NCBI GenBank assembly: GCA_947565425.1
Contig: CANOFW010000016.1
Location: 1-64,000 of the forward strand
DNA length: 64,000 nucleotides
Reading direction: 5' to 3'
DNA from: an uncultured Lachnospiraceae bacterium
Lineage (GTDB): Bacteria; Bacillota; Clostridia; Lachnospirales; Lachnospiraceae
The notes below the pieces were generated by a model, which was not told where the DNA came from, did not search any database, and worked only from the letters and a program-made list of their open reading frames with translations. Each line of letters begins with the position of its first letter. Within the stretch, counting starts at the first letter, position 1. This document shows, one piece after another, positions 41,811 through 50,301 of this stretch. A program made the position numbers and the translations under genes.

Positions 41811-42387
41811 CAAAGGCTATGATTTTACAATTACGTCTTCCACTGCGTACGACCATAAATGGGTTTATGGAAGAAATTATTTTAGCAGTATTTCTCGGGT
41901 CGTGGATGAGATGTTTACCAATTTCCTCTCAAGGCCAAACGTGCGCCAACCTATTCTCACGCAATATTGCGATGGGCAGCGGGTTACTTGCCCGAATTGG
42001 CTGAGCCAGTGGGGGTCCAAATATTTGGGAGATCAAAATTATTCGGCAATTCAGATACTGCGTTACTATTATGGAAGTGATATGTATATCAATGAGGCGG
42101 AGGAGATTTCTGGTATTCCTGCGTCTTGGCCGCGGGAAAATTTAACGATTGGCTCCAGCGGAGAGAAAGTACGGCAGATGCAGGAGCAGTTAAACCGAAT
42201 TGCAAGAGTATATACGTCCATTCCTCGAATCACTGCGGATGGTTCCTTTGGTCCGGCGACTGAGGAGGCGGTTCGTCAGTTCCAGTCTGTGTTCGGATTG
42301 CCTCAGACTGGGGTGGTCGATTATCCTACCTGGTATAAAATCTCAGAAATCTATGTGGGAGTGACCAGGATAGCAGAATTGAACTAA
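41801..42387 (+). pseudogene. sleC: 3' part of the interrupted SleC-type spore cortex-lytic gene
   Basis: From the core onward the sequence encodes YRNKGYDFTITSSTAYDHKW, then DQNYSAIQILRYYYG, and a C-terminal peptidoglycan-binding domain 1 (LTIGSSGEKVRQMQEQLNRI ... ADGSFGPATEEAVRQFQ ... TGVVDYPTWYKIS). It ends IAELN at 42387. In SleC-type enzymes this part holds the hydrolase core end and the wall-binding repeat. Joined at the core to codons 1-230 at 26518-27206 it makes a continuous 422-residue protein, close to the 440 or so of clostridial SleC. A terminator follows the stop. Confidence 0.82.
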
Positions 42388-42394
42388 TAGAGAG

Positions 42395-42427
42395 GCCTTT
42401 TCCGTTTTGGGCGGAAAGGGCTTTTTT
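42395..42427 (+). terminator. Terminator of the SleC-type gene
   Basis: GCCTTTTCCG (42395-42404) pairs with CGGAAAGGGC (42412-42421), followed by six T. It is placed 8 bases after the stop codon. Confidence 0.85.
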
Positions 42428-42746
42428 ATCTTATAGAAAAAATGTCGCGAAAGCGATTGTGTTCGGCGCAGCAAAGCAGCAAGGTCTACGCTTTGCTTCG
42501 GTCTGCGCTAAACGAACATCCACTGGATGTCCAGTGCTCTCATGAGTCTTTGGAATTCTCATACAATTTCCACAACCGGCAATAAAATCAAAAAAAATCA
42601 TAAAAAATACTCAAAAATATATTGAAAAACGTCCTTAAATTGTGTTTGTACAGCAAAATATTTCGCAAAAATACAATAAATAATCTGAAAATAATATTAA
42701 AACATATATAAAGTCTGGTTATCAGAAAATTAGAAGAAAAAAACAG
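42428..42746. other. Gene-free gap before gltB
   Basis: The first 110 bases contain small inverted repeats (GCAAAGC/GCTTTGC around 42473-42500, ACATCCACTGGATGT near 42518) of unknown role. From about 42580 the sequence is extremely A+T-rich. No ORF or RNA gene recognised. Confidence 0.4.
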
Positions 42747-42775
42747 TTTACAAGCAAGAAAAAAAGGTGTATAGT
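42747..42775 (+). promoter_or_regulatory. Promoter of gltB
   Basis: TTTACA (42747-42752), a 17-base spacer and TATAGT (42770-42775) at the end of an A+T-rich tract. It gives gltB a leader of about 100 bases containing a short CCAT/ATGG hairpin. Confidence 0.7.
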
Positions 42776-42880
42776 ATTTTTTAGAGCAACACTTTACCAT
42801 GGCAAAGCAACAATGGTGAGAATTACGATATCTATGATTCGAGGATTTCACTGTCAGAATAGAGCAGGGAGGATGAGAAG

Positions 42881-45800
42881 ATGCAGGAGACAAAACGGAC
42901 AGCAATGGGGATGTATGATCCCCGGTTTGAACATGATAACTGTGGAATTGGCGCGGTAGTGAATATCAAAGGCGTCAAGACGCATGGGACGGTAGAGAAT
43001 GCGTTGAAGATTGTAGAGAACTTGAAGCACAGAGCAGGAAAGGATGCAGAGGGGAAGACCGGAGACGGCGTAGGTATTCTTTTGCAGATTTCCCATAAGT
43101 TCTTCAAAAAGGCAGCGCAGCAGGCGGGAATTGCTTTGGGAGAAGAGAGAGATTATGGAATTGGTATGTTCTTTTTCTCTCAGGATGAACTAAAACGCAA
43201 TCAAGCCAAGAAGATGTTTGAGGTCATTGTGAAAAAGGAAGGCATGGAATTTCTGGGCTGGCGGCAGGTGCCGATTGCGCCTGACAAGCTGGGGCAGAAG
43301 GCGGTTGACTGTATGCCTTATATTATGCAGGGATTTGTAAAGCGCCCGGATCATGTGAAGAAAGGAATTGATTTTGACCGTAAATTATATGTGGCGCGCC
43401 GCGTGTTTGAACAGTCTAATGATGATACTTATGTTGTTTCTCTGTCTAGCAGGACGATTGTGTATAAAGGGATGTTTTTGGTGGAGCAGCTTCGGCAGTT
43501 CTTTGCGGATTTGCAGGATAAGGATTACGAGTCGGCGATTGCCACGGTGCATTCCAGATTTTCTACCAATACGAACCCAAGCTGGGAGCGGGCGCATCCC
43601 AACCGTTTTATTGTGCATAACGGGGAGATTAACACGATTCGCGGAAATGCGGATAAGATGCTGGCGCGTGAGGAGACGATGGAGTCTGAACATTTGCACG
43701 GGGAGCTGCAAAAAGTGCTTCCAGTTGTCAATGCGGAAGGTTCTGACTCGGCAAGACTTGACAATACCTTGGAATTTCTGGTGATGAGCGGCATGGACCT
43801 TCCGCTGGCCGTGATGATTACCATCCCGGAACCCTGGGCGAACAATGGGTTGATGAGCCAGAAAAAGAAGGATTTCTATCAATACTACGCAACCATGATG
43901 GAGCCTTGGGACGGCCCGGCGTCTATTCTGTTTAGTGATGGCGATATTTTAGGAGCGGTCCTTGACCGTAACGGCCTGCGCCCTTCACGCTATTATATTA
44001 CGGATGACGATTACCTGGTCCTTTCTTCTGAGGTTGGCGTGTTGGAGATTGAACCAACAAAAATTGTCGCGAAGGAACGTCTTCGTCCGGGAAAAATGCT
44101 TCTGGTAGACACGGTACAAGGCAGGGTCATCGACGATGATGAATTGAAGGAGAAATATGCCGGCAGGCAGCCGTACGGCGAGTGGCTTGACCGTAACCTG
44201 ATTAAACTCGCAGATTTAAAGATTCCCAACCAGCGCGTGCCGGAATATACGAAGGAAGAGCGCCAGAGGCTGCAAAAGACGTTCGGTTACACCTATGAAT
44301 CCTTAAAGGAGGCGATTCTCCCCATGGCAAAGAATGGCGGGGAGGCGACTTCAGCTATGGGCATTGATACGCCGCTGGCTGCATTGGCGGGCGACCACCA
44401 GCCGTTGTTTAATTATTTCAAACAGAAATTTGCCCAGGTGACGAATCCGCCAATTGACTCTATCCGCGAGGAGGTTGTCACCAGCACTACCGTATATATT
44501 GGGGAGGACGGCAACCTTTTGGAAGAGAAGCCCTTAAATTGCCAGGTATTGAAGGTGGATAATCCGATTCTCACCAATACGGATTTAATGAAAATCAAAT
44601 CCATGAAAGTAGAGGGATTCCATGTGGTGGAAATTCCCATTACCTACTATAAAAATACCAGTTTGGAAAAGGCGATTGACCGTCTGTTTGTGGAGGCGGA
44701 CCGTGCATACCGCGATGGCGCCAATATCTTAATCCTCTCCGACAGGAGCGTGGATGAGAACCATGTACCGATTCCCTCACTGCTGGCGGTGTCATCTTTA
44801 CAGCAGTATTTGATTAAGACGAAGAAGCGGACGGCGCTTGCGATGATTCTCGAATCCGGCGAGCCCAGGGAAGTGCATCATTTTGCAACTCTGCTCGGTT
44901 ACGGCGCCTGTGCCATCAACCCTTATCTGGCGCAGGATACGGTGAAGCAGTTGATTGACGAGCATATGTTGGATAAAGATTATTATGCGGCGGTGGCTGA
45001 CTATAACAACGCCATTCTCCATGGCATTGTCAAGATTGCGGCGAAGATGGGTATTTCCACAATCCAGTCTTATCAAGGGGCAAAGATTTTTGAGGCAATC
45101 GGTATCAGCGCCGATGTAATTAACAATTATTTTACCGATACGGTCAGTCGTATTGGCGGAATTACCTTGAAAGACATTGAGCAGGATGTAGATGCGCTTC
45201 ATTCCAGCGCATATGATCCGCTGGGGTTGGAGACAGATTTAACGCTTGAGAGCCGCGGACGTCATAAGATGCGCAGCGGTGCGGACAGCCATCTTTATAA
45301 TCCGCTGACAATCCATTTGTTGCAGGAATCTACGAAACGCGGCGATTATCAGCTATTCAAACAGTACACGGCGGCTGCGGATAAACAGGAAAGGGACGCC
45401 AATATTCGAGGGATGATGACGTTTAAGTTCCCCAAAAAGGGCGTACCGATTGAAGAAGTGGAGAGCGTGGATGCAATTGTGACGCGTTTTAAGACGGGGG
45501 CTATGTCTTATGGCTCCATTTCGCAGGAGGCGCACGAGACTTTGGCGATTGCCATGAATCGTCTGCATGGGAAATCCAACAGCGGCGAGGGCGGCGAGAG
45601 TCCGGAACGTCTCGTGACCGGCAGGGACGGCGTCAACCGCTGTTCCGCAATCAAGCAGGTGGCGTCTGGGCGGTTTGGCGTTACCAGCCAATATCTAGTG
45701 AGCGCCAAGGAGATTCAGATTAAGATGGCACAGGGCGCAAAGCCAGGAGAAGGCGGACATCTGCCGGGACAAAAAGTTTATCCCTGGATCGCCAAGACAA

Positions 45801-47455
45801 GACTATCGACGCCGGGCGTTTCCCTGATTTCACCGCCGCCGCACCATGATATTTATTCTATCGAAGACTTGGAGCAATTGATATATGATTTAAAGAATTC
45901 AAATAAACAGGCAAGAATTACAGTCAAACTGGTGTCGGAGGCAGGTGTGGGAACGGTTGCCGCAGGTGTGGCAAAGGCTGGCGCACAGGTAGTTTTGATT
46001 TCCGGTTATGACGGAGGCACCGGAGCCGCGCCTGCAAGTTCCATCCACAATGCCGGGCTTCCCTGGGAACTGGGGCTTTCGGAGACGCATCAGACCTTAA
46101 TTTTCAATGGTTTGCGCAATAAGGTACGCATTGAGACCGATGGAAAATTGATGACCGGGCGTGACGTGGCGGTAGCCGCCATGCTGGGAGCGGAGGAATT
46201 CGGCTTTGCTACTGCGCCGCTGGTAACGATGGGCTGTGTGATGATGCGCGTTTGCAATCTTGATACTTGTCCGGCAGGCATTGCCACCCAGAACCCAGAG
46301 CTGCGCAAACGCTTTGCAGGCAAACCGGAATATGTGATTAATTTTATGCGTTTTATCGCCGAAGAGCTGCGGGAATATATGGCCAAGCTGGGCGTCCGTA
46401 CTGTGGATGAGCTGGTAGGCCGCAGCGACTTGCTGAAAGTACGGGAAGATTTAAGCGAGAGGGAGAAAGAATTAGACTTATCGGGAATCCTTGACAATCC
46501 CTTTGCCGGACCGAAAGCCAAGGTTATCTTCGATCCGAAACAAGTTTATGATTTTGAATTAGAAAAGACAAAGGATGAAAAAATCCTTTTAAAACAGTTG
46601 AAAACAGCTTTGGAGAGCGAGCAGAGGCGCAGCCTTGATGTGGAGGTGACAAATACGGACCGTTCGTTTGGCACGATTTTTGGTTCAGAGATTACCAGGC
46701 GTTATGCGAACAGTCTTGCAGAAGATACGTTCCTTATTAAATGCAACGGCGCCGGCGGCCAGAGCTTTGGGGCTTTTATCCCCAAGGGCTTAACGCTTGA
46801 GCTCGTAGGAGACAGCAACGATTATTTTGGCAAAGGTTTGTCCGGCGGCAAGCTGGTGGTTTATCCTCCGGCCGGCGTCAGGTACAGGCAGGATGAGAAC
46901 ATTATCATCGGAAATGTTGCGCTCTATGGAGCGACCAGCGGAAAGGCATTTATCAACGGTGTTGCCGGAGAACGTTTCTGCGTGCGCAACTCAGGAGCCA
47001 ACGCAGTGGTGGAAGGCGTCGGCGATCACGGCTGCGAATATATGACGGGCGGCAGGGTGGTCGTTCTTGGAAAGACTGGGAAAAACTTTGCGGCGGGTAT
47101 GAGCGGCGGTATTGCATATGTGCTGGATGAGGATAATGATTTATATACCAGAATTAATAAGGAAATGGTATTTTCCCAGGAAATTACTTCTAAATATGAT
47201 GTGATGGAGCTGAAAGACATGATAAAAGAACATGTTGCGCTGACAAATTCGCAGAAAGGTAAGGAAATTCTTGAGGACTTTAGCCGTTATCTGCCGAAAT
47301 TCAAAAAAATTGTACCCTACGATTACAACCGCATGATGATGGCAATTGTGCAGATGGAAGAAAAGGGTTTGAGCTCCGAACAGGCGCAGATTGAGGCTTT
47401 TTATGGCATGAGGAGGGACCCGGCGGAGCCGGGAGGAGCCCTGATGCCTCGATGA
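42881..47455 (+). CDS. gltB: Glutamate synthase large (alpha) subunit
   Basis: This 1524-residue enzyme transfers the glutamine amide to 2-oxoglutarate to make glutamate. It starts with a 20-residue propeptide before the nucleophile Cys21 (HDNCGIGAV) of the class II amidotransferase domain. The central region is followed by the FMN-binding synthase domain (GEGGESPERLVTGRDG, KPGEGGHLPGQKV) with the 3Fe-4S cysteine cluster (CNLDTCPAGIATQ), then the C-terminal glutamate-synthase beta-helix (GXGXG) domain. The last 15 residues (MRRDPAEPGGALMPR) are encoded by the first copy of a duplicated 69-bp structured repeat, so the native end has been replaced. AGGATGAGAAG precedes the ATG. gltD follows. 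Confidence 0.96.
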   Translation: MQETKRTAMGMYDPRFEHDNCGIGAVVNIKGVKTHGTVENALKIVENLKHRAGKDAEGKTGDGVGILLQISHKFFKKAAQQAGIALGEERDYGIGMFFFSQDELKRNQAKKMFEVIVKKEGMEFLGWRQVPIAPDKLGQKAVDCMPYIMQGFVKRPDHVKKGIDFDRKLYVARRVFEQSNDDTYVVSLSSRTIVYKGMFLVEQLRQFFADLQDKDYESAIATVHSRFSTNTNPSWERAHPNRFIVHNGEINTIRGNADKMLAREETMESEHLHGELQKVLPVVNAEGSDSARLDNTLEFLVMSGMDLPLAVMITIPEPWANNGLMSQKKKDFYQYYATMMEPWDGPASILFSDGDILGAVLDRNGLRPSRYYITDDDYLVLSSEVGVLEIEPTKIVAKERLRPGKMLLVDTVQGRVIDDDELKEKYAGRQPYGEWLDRNLIKLADLKIPNQRVPEYTKEERQRLQKTFGYTYESLKEAILPMAKNGGEATSAMGIDTPLAALAGDHQPLFNYFKQKFAQVTNPPIDSIREEVVTSTTVYIGEDGNLLEEKPLNCQVLKVDNPILTNTDLMKIKSMKVEGFHVVEIPITYYKNTSLEKAIDRLFVEADRAYRDGANILILSDRSVDENHVPIPSLLAVSSLQQYLIKTKKRTALAMILESGEPREVHHFATLLGYGACAINPYLAQDTVKQLIDEHMLDKDYYAAVADYNNAILHGIVKIAAKMGISTIQSYQGAKIFEAIGISADVINNYFTDTVSRIGGITLKDIEQDVDALHSSAYDPLGLETDLTLESRGRHKMRSGADSHLYNPLTIHLLQESTKRGDYQLFKQYTAAADKQERDANIRGMMTFKFPKKGVPIEEVESVDAIVTRFKTGAMSYGSISQEAHETLAIAMNRLHGKSNSGEGGESPERLVTGRDGVNRCSAIKQVASGRFGVTSQYLVSAKEIQIKMAQGAKPGEGGHLPGQKVYPWIAKTRLSTPGVSLISPPPHHDIYSIEDLEQLIYDLKNSNKQARITVKLVSEAGVGTVAAGVAKAGAQVVLISGYDGGTGAAPASSIHNAGLPWELGLSETHQTLIFNGLRNKVRIETDGKLMTGRDVAVAAMLGAEEFGFATAPLVTMGCVMMRVCNLDTCPAGIATQNPELRKRFAGKPEYVINFMRFIAEELREYMAKLGVRTVDELVGRSDLLKVREDLSEREKELDLSGILDNPFAGPKAKVIFDPKQVYDFELEKTKDEKILLKQLKTALESEQRRSLDVEVTNTDRSFGTIFGSEITRRYANSLAEDTFLIKCNGAGGQSFGAFIPKGLTLELVGDSNDYFGKGLSGGKLVVYPPAGVRYRQDENIIIGNVALYGATSGKAFINGVAGERFCVRNSGANAVVEGVGDHGCEYMTGGRVVVLGKTGKNFAAGMSGGIAYVLDEDNDLYTRINKEMVFSQEITSKYDVMELKDMIKEHVALTNSQKGKEILEDFSRYLPKFKKIVPYDYNRMMMAIVQMEEKGLSSEQAQIEAFYGMRRDPAEPGGALMPR

Positions 47456-47532
47456 ACGGCCAATGAAGTTTATGGCATGAGGAGGGACCCGGCGGAGCCG
47501 GGAGGAGCCCTGATGCCTCGATGAACGGCCAA
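47400..47532 (+). repeat. Two identical tandem 69-bp structured repeats at the gltB end and gltB-gltD gap
   Basis: Copies begin at 47400 and 47469 and match base for base over about 64 bases. Each can fold into an outer stem GGCATGAGG with CCTGATGCC (one mismatch), a 5' internal loop AGGGA, an inner stem CCCGGC/GCCGGG, a GGA loop and a 3' internal loop beginning AGGA. The same order of stems and loops, and the same 69-base period, is seen at 2708-2840 before carB with different stem bases. Copy 1 contains the gltB stop codon; copy 2 is intergenic. Confidence 0.8.
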
Positions 47533-47575
47533 CGTTCAATAGCTGATTAAGTAAATATCTAGGGAGGAATTTGTC

Positions 47576-49066
47576 ATGGGAAAACCAACAGGATTTATAG
47601 ATTACAATAGACAGACGGCAGAGGCGGTTGCGCCGAAAGAGCGCATCCAGAATTTTAACGAGTTTCACACGCCTCTGTCGAAAGAAGAACAACAGAAACA
47701 GGGCGCGCGCTGTATGGCTTGCGGAGTTCCCTTCTGCCAATCAGGTATGGAGATTATGGGTATGACGTCCGGCTGCCCTTTGCACAACCTGGTGCCGGAG
47801 TGGAATGATCTGGTTTATACGGGGAATTGGGAGCAGGCGTACAGCCGCCTCAAAAAGACTAATAATTTCCCGGAGTTTACCGCCCGAGTGTGTCCGGCGC
47901 TCTGTGAGGCGGCATGTACTTGCGGCAATTATGGGGATGCCGTTTCTGTGAAGGAAAATGAATTTGGAATTATTGAAAATGCATATGAGCAGGGGTTTGC
48001 AAAAGCGCAGCCGCCGAAAGTGCGCACCGGCAAGAAGGTGGCGGTTATCGGTTCCGGCCCGGCGGGGTTGGCAGCGGCGGACCAGATCAACAAACGCGGC
48101 CACCAGGTGACTGTGTATGAGCGCGATGACCGTGTGGGCGGGCTTTTGATGTACGGAATTCCCAATATGAAATTGGAGAAGCATATCATCGAGCGCAAAG
48201 TAAAAATCATGGAGGAAGAGGGCGTAACGTTTCTCACAGGTGTTAATGTGGGCGTGGACGTCAAAGCAGCCAAGCTCTTAAAGGACTATGACAAAGTTAT
48301 CCTTGCCTGCGGCGCCAAAAATCCCAGGGATATCAAAGCGCCCGGCAGAGATGCAAAAGGCATTTATTTTGCGGTTGACTTTTTGGCGGCGACGACAAGA
48401 AGCCTGCTTGATTCCGAGCTGAAGGACAAGAAGTATATCTCGGCAAAGGGCAAACGTGTAGTGATTATCGGCGGCGGCGATACTGGAAACGATTGCGTAG
48501 GTACATCCATCCGCCATGGCGCAGTATCTGTGACTCAGCTTGAAATGATGCCGAAAGCGCCGGATGATCGCGCGGAAAACAACCCGTGGCCGGAGTGGCC
48601 CAAGGTTTGCAAGACAGACTACGGCCAGGAGGAGGCAATTGCTATGTTTGGGCATGATCCGCGAGTTTACCAGACTACGGTAAAGGAATTTCTCAAAGAC
48701 AAGAATGGCAATCTCAGCGGTCTTGTTACGGTTAAATTAGAGAGCAAAAAAGATGAAAAGACCGGACGTATGGCGATGGTGGAAGTAGCGGGCAGTGAGA
48801 AAAAGATGGAAGCAGACCTGGTTCTGATTGCAGCAGGATTTTTGGGTACAGAGAAATATCTCGCAGATGCGTTTGGTGTTTCTTTGAATGAGCGCACGAA
48901 TGTAAGCACAAAATCAGAGCGGTATGAGACGAATGTGAAAAATGTATTTACCGCTGGAGATATGCACAGAGGACAGTCGTTAGTTGTATGGGCAATCCGC
49001 GAAGGAAGAGAAGTTGCAAGGGAAGTCGACGAGAGCTTGATGGGGTATACAAATCTGCGTGCATAA
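47576..49066 (+). CDS. gltD: Glutamate synthase small (beta) subunit
   Basis: This 496-residue NADPH-dependent flavoprotein supplies electrons to GltB. The N-terminal Cys clusters for 4Fe-4S centres are CMACGVPFC, GCPLHN and CPALCEAACTC. A first dinucleotide fold follows for FAD (VAVIGSGPAGLAAADQI, about 149-165), then a second for NADPH (VVIIGGGDTGNDCVG, about 301-315), and a C-terminal FTAGDMHRGQSLVVWAI. Length and order are standard. AGGGAGGAA lies before the ATG. It is 120 bases after gltB, a gap filled by the structured repeat. Confidence 0.96.
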   Translation: MGKPTGFIDYNRQTAEAVAPKERIQNFNEFHTPLSKEEQQKQGARCMACGVPFCQSGMEIMGMTSGCPLHNLVPEWNDLVYTGNWEQAYSRLKKTNNFPEFTARVCPALCEAACTCGNYGDAVSVKENEFGIIENAYEQGFAKAQPPKVRTGKKVAVIGSGPAGLAAADQINKRGHQVTVYERDDRVGGLLMYGIPNMKLEKHIIERKVKIMEEEGVTFLTGVNVGVDVKAAKLLKDYDKVILACGAKNPRDIKAPGRDAKGIYFAVDFLAATTRSLLDSELKDKKYISAKGKRVVIIGGGDTGNDCVGTSIRHGAVSVTQLEMMPKAPDDRAENNPWPEWPKVCKTDYGQEEAIAMFGHDPRVYQTTVKEFLKDKNGNLSGLVTVKLESKKDEKTGRMAMVEVAGSEKKMEADLVLIAAGFLGTEKYLADAFGVSLNERTNVSTKSERYETNVKNVFTAGDMHRGQSLVVWAIREGREVAREVDESLMGYTNLRA

Positions 49067-49170
49067 ATTTTTTTTAAAAATTTTTAAATATTTGCAAGGA
49101 TTTCCTCCTGCCAATCGTGTTATAATTGAAACAGGAAAAAAGAGAAGAGATTTTAAGGAGGAGACAGAGT

Positions 49171-49791
49171 ATGAGAAGAGCAGCGATGTATGGAATGGTT
49201 GGCGCAATGACCTTGACGTTTGGGACGATTGTGATTCCGTCTGAGAATTTCGTCCGCCAGAATAACAGAGGCGTACAGGAGAGCGTAATTCCCGCAGTGT
49301 CTAAAGAGGTGGAAGCGCCGACAGTTGAAGATGTGACGCAAACAGAGGCGGTAGATGCCCAGAATGAAGCAGACAGCACGAATACCGTTAATGCCGCCGC
49401 TGGAAATGCAGCAGGGACATATGTTTGCCCACATACAGATGGCAACCATACGCCGGATTGTCCCTATTGGGATGGAAATTGCGGGCATACGGACGGCAAC
49501 CACCCGACAGACTGCCCGAACTGGGATGGAAATTGCGGACACGCGGACGGCAACCATCCGACAGACTGCCCGAATTGGGACGGAAGTTGTGGGCATACGG
49601 ACGGCAATCACCCGTCAGATTGTCCGAACTGGGATGGAAGTTGTGGGCATACGGACGGTAACCATCCGTCAAGTTGTCCGAACTGGACTGGAAGTCAGGG
49701 AAATTCTGGCGGCAGTGGAAATAGCGCATCCCAAAGTTCAGGGAATGGCGGGCATCATGGAGGAGGCCATCACGGAGGAGGCCATCACTGA
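49171..49791 (+). CDS. Secreted Cys/His-rich repeat protein, likely metal-binding
   Basis: This 206-residue exported protein has an N-terminal hydrophobic segment (AAMYGMVGAMTLTFGTIVI, residues 4-22) acting as signal or anchor, a 60-residue acidic/Thr-rich spacer, then five tandem 18-residue repeats of the type CGHTDGNHPTDCPNWDGN (about 86-175; 54-bp DNA period). A Gly/Ser linker and a GGHHGGGHHGGGHH tail follow. Each repeat offers two Cys and two His (C-x-H-x5-H-x3-C), a plausible Zn, Cu or Ni site. No family recognised. AAGGAGGAG lies upstream. It is first in an apparent operon with an ECF sigma factor and an RsgI-like anti-sigma protein. Confidence 0.85.
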   Translation: MRRAAMYGMVGAMTLTFGTIVIPSENFVRQNNRGVQESVIPAVSKEVEAPTVEDVTQTEAVDAQNEADSTNTVNAAAGNAAGTYVCPHTDGNHTPDCPYWDGNCGHTDGNHPTDCPNWDGNCGHADGNHPTDCPNWDGSCGHTDGNHPSDCPNWDGSCGHTDGNHPSSCPNWTGSQGNSGGSGNSASQSSGNGGHHGGGHHGGGHH

Positions 49792-49815
49792 TGAATAGGA
49801 GGGAGTGATATGTAA

Positions 49816-50301
49816 ATGCGCAGTGAGGCAGAAGTAAACCATGCAGTAGAAGAATACGCGGATATGGTACAGCGCATTTGCTTTTATCATCTGAAAAATC
49901 AAGCAGATACTGAAGATGTGTTTCAAAATGTTTTTTTGAAGTATATGACTTATGACCAGCCTTTCAAAGACAGTGAGCATGAGAAGGCATGGCTTCTTCG
50001 TGTTGCAATCAATGCCTGCAAGGATTATTTGAAAACTTTTTTTCGCCGGAATACGGTCTCCCTGGAGTCTCTGGGAGAGATGGAGGAACAAATTACAGAA
50101 GATTACCGGGAGGTTTTAGAGGCGGTGCTCTCACTCCCGGTAAAATATAAGGATGCCGTATATCTGCATTATTATGAGGGATATACGGCATCTGAAATTG
50201 GAAAAATTCTGGGAAAGAAGGAGAATTCGGTTTATTCCCTGCTTTCCAGGGGAAGAGGGATATTAAAAGAGAAGCTGGGAGGTGATTGGAGTGGAAAATA
50301 G
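49816..50301 (+). CDS. ECF-type RNA polymerase sigma factor
   Basis: This 161-residue sigma-70-family ECF protein has region 2 (YADMVQRICFYHLKNQADTEDVFQNVFLKY, about residues 14-43) and region 4 (LSLPVKYKDAVYLHYYEGYTASEIGKILGKKENSVYSLLSRGR, about 105-147). No region 3 is present. An ATG-TAA start-stop pair lies directly before the ATG at 49816, with AGGAGGG ideally spaced for the start-stop rather than for the gene. The gene ends overlapping the anti-sigma start, as is usual for sigma/anti-sigma pairs. Its regulon probably includes its own operon. Confidence 0.92.
   Translation: MRSEAEVNHAVEEYADMVQRICFYHLKNQADTEDVFQNVFLKYMTYDQPFKDSEHEKAWLLRVAINACKDYLKTFFRRNTVSLESLGEMEEQITEDYREVLEAVLSLPVKYKDAVYLHYYEGYTASEIGKILGKKENSVYSLLSRGRGILKEKLGGDWSGK

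Noticed and set aside
47141-47740. Minus-strand ORF with an internal peptide repeat across the gltB-gltD junction
   Set aside because: The peptide repeat simply reflects the 69-bp DNA duplication; the frame is antisense to two real genes and has no ribosome-binding site.
49153-49729. Three alternative ORFs with peptide repeats overlapping the Cys/His repeat gene
   Set aside because: 54-bp DNA repeats give periodic peptides in every frame. Only the frame at 49171-49791 has a ribosome-binding site, an export signal and a sensible composition.
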